Below, piece by piece: positions 13,383-15,474 of a DNA stretch of 15,474 bases. The stretch is from Bifidobacterium breve (lineage in GTDB: Bacteria; Actinomycetota; Acidimicrobiia; Acidimicrobiales; Ilumatobacteraceae): contig CAMBPP010000021.1 in NCBI GenBank assembly GCA_945869715.1, positions 1 to 15,474 of the forward strand, in the 5' to 3' direction. A model generated the notes under the pieces. The model did not search any database, was not told the DNA's origin, and saw nothing but the letters and a program-made list of their open reading frames with translations. The first letter of the stretch is position 1. Every line of letters begins with the position of its first letter. Made by a program: the position numbers and the translations under genes.

Positions 13383-13784
13383 GTGAAGAGGCCTTACCGA
13401 GTTGTCGTAGCTAAACCGGGCCTCGATGGTCACGACCGTGGTGCAAAAACCATTACGCGTGCCCTTCGAGACCATGGATTCGAAGTCATCTATACGGGTT
13501 TGCACCAAACCCCAGAGCAAATTGCAGAGACGGCTCTGCAAGAAGATGTCGATGCTGTGGGGCTGTCATTATTGTCAGGTGCTCATCTCACATTGTTTCC
13601 CCGCGTTATGGAAGAACTCCGTGCGCGTGACCTCGGAGACATTCTCATTTTCGGTGGTGGAGTAATTCCCGATGCCGATGCACGAACTTTGAAAGAACAA
13701 GGCGTTGGCCAAGTGTTCGGACCAGGCTCGTCATTGAAAGCCATTTGTGCTTGGCTAGAGGAGACGCTCGACGCAGCGCAATAA
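13383..13784 (+). CDS. Cobalamin-binding subunit of a B12-dependent acyl-CoA mutase (methylmalonyl-CoA mutase small-subunit type)
   Basis: Stand-alone B12-binding domain of 133 aa. It carries the DxHxxG motif as DGHDRG (15-20), where His17 is the lower cobalt ligand in base-off binding, followed by SLLSGAH (62-68) and the GGG of FGGGVIPD (91-93). All three contact the cobalamin tail. Proteins of this size act with a separate substrate-binding (TIM-barrel) subunit, which is not in the window. The opening VVAKPGLDGHDRGAK matches the methylmalonyl-CoA mutase alpha C-terminus, but ethylmalonyl-, isobutyryl- or hydroxyisobutyryl-CoA mutase partners are possible. The GTG start at 13383 has TAGGGT 9 nt upstream and no clear Shine-Dalgarno sequence. 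sucC begins 62 nt downstream. Confidence 0.92.
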   Translation: MKRPYRVVVAKPGLDGHDRGAKTITRALRDHGFEVIYTGLHQTPEQIAETALQEDVDAVGLSLLSGAHLTLFPRVMEELRARDLGDILIFGGGVIPDADARTLKEQGVGQVFGPGSSLKAICAWLEETLDAAQ

Positions 13785-13835
13785 TTTTCTCAAGTAGTAC
13801 GCGTTATTTTTGCAACCAAGATCTCAATTAATAAT

Positions 13836-13841
13836 AAGGAG
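13836..13841 (+). promoter_or_regulatory. Ribosome binding site that fixes the sucC GTG start
   Basis: AAGGAG lies 5 nt before the GTG at 13847. It is the clearest Shine-Dalgarno sequence in the window and contrasts with the starts that lack one. Confidence 0.8.
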
Positions 13842-13846
13842 TAAGA

Positions 13847-14998
13847 GTGGACCTCTTCGAATATCAAGGCAAACAATATTTTGCCAAGTTCGGTATTCCC
13901 GTATCAGCCGGTGGTGTAGCAGTCACTGTTGACGAAGCAGTGAAAGTTGCCGACGCATCGCAATACCCAGTTGTAGTGAAAGCTCAAGTGCAAGTAGGCG
14001 GTCGCGGAAAAGCTGGCGGCATTAAGTTGGCCAATAACGCCGACGAAGTGCGTTTGCATGCAGGAAATATTCTGGGAATGGATATCAAAGGCCACGTGGT
14101 CAAGCGCATTTGGGTAGAGCATGCGTCCGACATAGACGAAGAGTATTACGCATCATTCTCGCTTGACCGTGCTGCGAAGAAGCATCTTTTAATGTTGTCT
14201 GCTCAAGGTGGCGTTGAAATTGAAGAAGTAGCAGAAAAAGATCCCGACGCAATTGTGAAGTTGTATATCAACCCTGTAGATGGCCTCAGCGAAAAAGTTG
14301 CCCGTCAGGCAGCTGTCAATGCAAAGATCCCTGCAAAGGCACTTGAGGGCGTGGCAAAGATTTTGGTTCAGTTGTACGACTGCTTTACTGCAGGCGACTG
14401 TGACCTCGCAGAAATTAACCCTCTTATTTTGAAGCCAACTGGCGAAGTGCATGCGCTTGACGCAAAAGTGAGCCTCGATGGAAACGCTGAATATCGTCAC
14501 CCAGAATGGGCCGAATACAGCGCAACTGAAGAACTCGACGATCGTGAGCAACTCGCTCGTGAAAAAGGCTTGCAGTACATTGGTCTTTCAGGAACTGTTG
14601 GCATCATCGCCAACGGTGCCGGCTTGGCAATGAGCACGCTCGACGTTGTGAACCAAGTAGGCGGCACTGCAGCAAACTTCCTCGATATTGGTGGTGGAGC
14701 AAATGCCGATCAAATGGCAGCAGCACTTGAAGTAATTAACTTCGACAAAGATGTGAAGAGCATTTTCATCAACATCTTTGGTGGCATCACACGAGGCGAA
14801 GAAGTTGCTAAGGGAATTGTTGAAGCAATGAAGCGCGTCGACTTGCGCGCACCAATTGTGATTCGACTTGATGGCACCAACGCCGAAGAAGGACGTGAAA
14901 TTTTGGCTTCTGCAGGAATTCCAGAATCGAAATTATTGAGTAAGCCAACAATGCTTGAAGCGGCCCGTGCTGCTGTGGCACTTGCGAACGGAAAGTAG
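13847..14998 (+). CDS. sucC: Succinyl-CoA synthetase (ADP-forming), beta subunit
   Basis: TCA-cycle enzyme that makes ATP or GTP from succinyl-CoA. The 383-aa product has the ATP-grasp domain at the N-terminus (MDLFEYQGKQYFAKFGIPV, and QVQVGGRGKAGGIK at 47-60), the metal-binding EINPL at 189-193, and the C-terminal flavodoxin-like ligase domain with GGGAN near 282 and NIFGGITRGEE near 308-318. Length is that of the family. sucD starts 8 nt after the stop, as usual for the operon. The gene directly upstream codes for a B12 mutase subunit that would feed succinyl-CoA into this reaction. Confidence 0.98.
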   Translation: MDLFEYQGKQYFAKFGIPVSAGGVAVTVDEAVKVADASQYPVVVKAQVQVGGRGKAGGIKLANNADEVRLHAGNILGMDIKGHVVKRIWVEHASDIDEEYYASFSLDRAAKKHLLMLSAQGGVEIEEVAEKDPDAIVKLYINPVDGLSEKVARQAAVNAKIPAKALEGVAKILVQLYDCFTAGDCDLAEINPLILKPTGEVHALDAKVSLDGNAEYRHPEWAEYSATEELDDREQLAREKGLQYIGLSGTVGIIANGAGLAMSTLDVVNQVGGTAANFLDIGGGANADQMAAALEVINFDKDVKSIFINIFGGITRGEEVAKGIVEAMKRVDLRAPIVIRLDGTNAEEGREILASAGIPESKLLSKPTMLEAARAAVALANGK

Positions 14999-15006
14999 AA
15001 AACACC

Positions 15007-15474
15007 ATGGCCATTTTTGTAAACGAGAACACCAAGGTGATTGTTCAAGGACTCACCGGAGGTCAAGGAAAATTTCACGGTTTACGCAACCGTGCTTACG
15101 GAACCAACGTTGTTGGTGGAGTGACACCAGGTAAGGGTGGGCAAGACGTTGAAGGCATTCCAGTTTTCGACTCTGTCGCCGATGCTGTAAAAGCAACGGG
15201 TGCCGATGCCTCATTTATTGCGGTTCCACCAAAGGCTGCCGCTGCAGCAATTCTGGAAGCAGCAAAAGCCGGCATCACTTTCATCGTGTGCATTACTGAG
15301 GGCATTCCTGCCCAAGACGAAGCGAAGGTATTCAATACGCTTCTTCGCGATTATCCAAAAGTACGTTTGCTCGGACCAAACTGCCCAGGAATCATTAGCC
15401 CAGGCAAATGCAACATCGGTATCACTGCTGGTGAAATTGCAGAGTTGCCTTCAGCCAAAGGTCCAAACGTGGGC
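15007..15474 (+). CDS. sucD: Succinyl-CoA synthetase alpha subunit, N-terminal part, cut by window edge
   Basis: The first 156 codons are present from the ATG at 15007. The CoA-binding Rossmann domain is clear: VIVQGLTGGQGKFH (11-24), NVVGGVTPGKGGQ (34-46), ITEGIP (96-101) and GPNCPGIISPGKC (123-135). The catalytic histidine that is phosphorylated lies beyond the window. It forms the heterodimer/tetramer with SucC encoded just upstream. Only a weak GGAAAG precedes the ATG, so translation probably depends on coupling to sucC. Confidence 0.97.
   Translation, partial: MAIFVNENTKVIVQGLTGGQGKFHGLRNRAYGTNVVGGVTPGKGGQDVEGIPVFDSVADAVKATGADASFIAVPPKAAAAAILEAAKAGITFIVCITEGIPAQDEAKVFNTLLRDYPKVRLLGPNCPGIISPGKCNIGITAGEIAELPSAKGPNVG

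Noticed and set aside
13332..13541. Upstream extension of the minus-strand membrane protein to an ATG at 13541
   Set aside because: This part is antisense to the highly conserved start of the B12-binding subunit and shows no domain. The basic-then-hydrophobic pattern of a membrane anchor begins just after 13331.
13785..13846. Promoter of sucC from TTGCAA at 13810-13815
   Set aside because: The A/T-rich TAATAA is only 13 nt away and nothing suitable lies at 16-18 nt. Cotranscription with the mutase gene is equally likely.
1..15474. CRISPR arrays, insertion sequences, phage genes, tRNA/rRNA, toxin-antitoxin or defence systems
   Set aside because: No repeat-spacer pattern, transposase, integrase or structural RNA signature was seen. 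Except for two small membrane proteins, every gene belongs to a known family.

Overview
The window is ordinary chromosomal backbone of an actinobacterium. The gene set points to the class Acidimicrobiia, probably an aquatic lineage with about half G+C and many codons ending in A or T. The clues are a free-standing actinobacterial-type B12-binding mutase subunit, sucC with a GTG start, a RipA-like NlpC/P60 hydrolase, a [3Fe-4S] ferredoxin paired with a P450, an ACAD10/11-like phosphotransferase and GTG starts. The class is an inference from protein style; no marker search could be run. There is no insertion sequence, prophage, CRISPR array, tRNA or rRNA. I found no convincing undescribed multi-gene system. 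The most unusual signals concern gene expression.

Layout. 1-1300 (minus strand): the riboflavin operon, with its promoter, an FMN riboswitch, ribD, and the start of ribBA overlapping ribD by ATGA. 1304-1648 (minus): a small unknown membrane protein. 1670-3217 (plus): guaA, then a hairpin at 3232-3258. 3317-4387 (plus): a secreted coiled-coil NlpC/P60 peptidoglycan hydrolase. 4433-6213 (plus): an APH-like phosphotransferase overlapping a dienelactone-hydrolase-family protein by ATGA. 6194-8578 (minus): yaaA followed by an acyl-CoA synthetase whose 3' end overlaps the hydrolase gene. 8688-10138 (plus): ferredoxin and cytochrome P450. 10141-12369 (plus): the pcrA helicase. 12425-12853 (plus): a small flavodoxin-like protein. 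12843-13331 (minus): a single-pass membrane protein with an exported domain. 13383-13784 (plus): the B12-binding subunit of an acyl-CoA mutase. 13847-15474 (plus): sucC and the first part of sucD.

How the genes relate. The riboflavin operon is under FMN feedback control, and the last base pairs of the aptamer stem contain the ribD Shine-Dalgarno sequence. The B12 subunit followed by sucCD joins methylmalonyl-CoA isomerisation to the step that uses succinyl-CoA. The phosphotransferase/hydrolase pair, the acyl-CoA synthetase and the ferredoxin/P450 pair form a loose neighbourhood of lipid or hydrophobic-acid catabolism, but no substrate can be named.

Four starts (guaA, the acyl-CoA synthetase, pcrA and the flavodoxin) have a TANNNT -10 hexamer 6-7 nt upstream and no usable Shine-Dalgarno sequence. 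For pcrA and the flavodoxin this comes with a TTGCCA -35 element at 17 or 16 nt. The ribD promoter has the same TTGCCA-17-TANNNT form. This suggests leaderless transcription of several genes, including a pcrA promoter buried in the last codons of the P450 gene.
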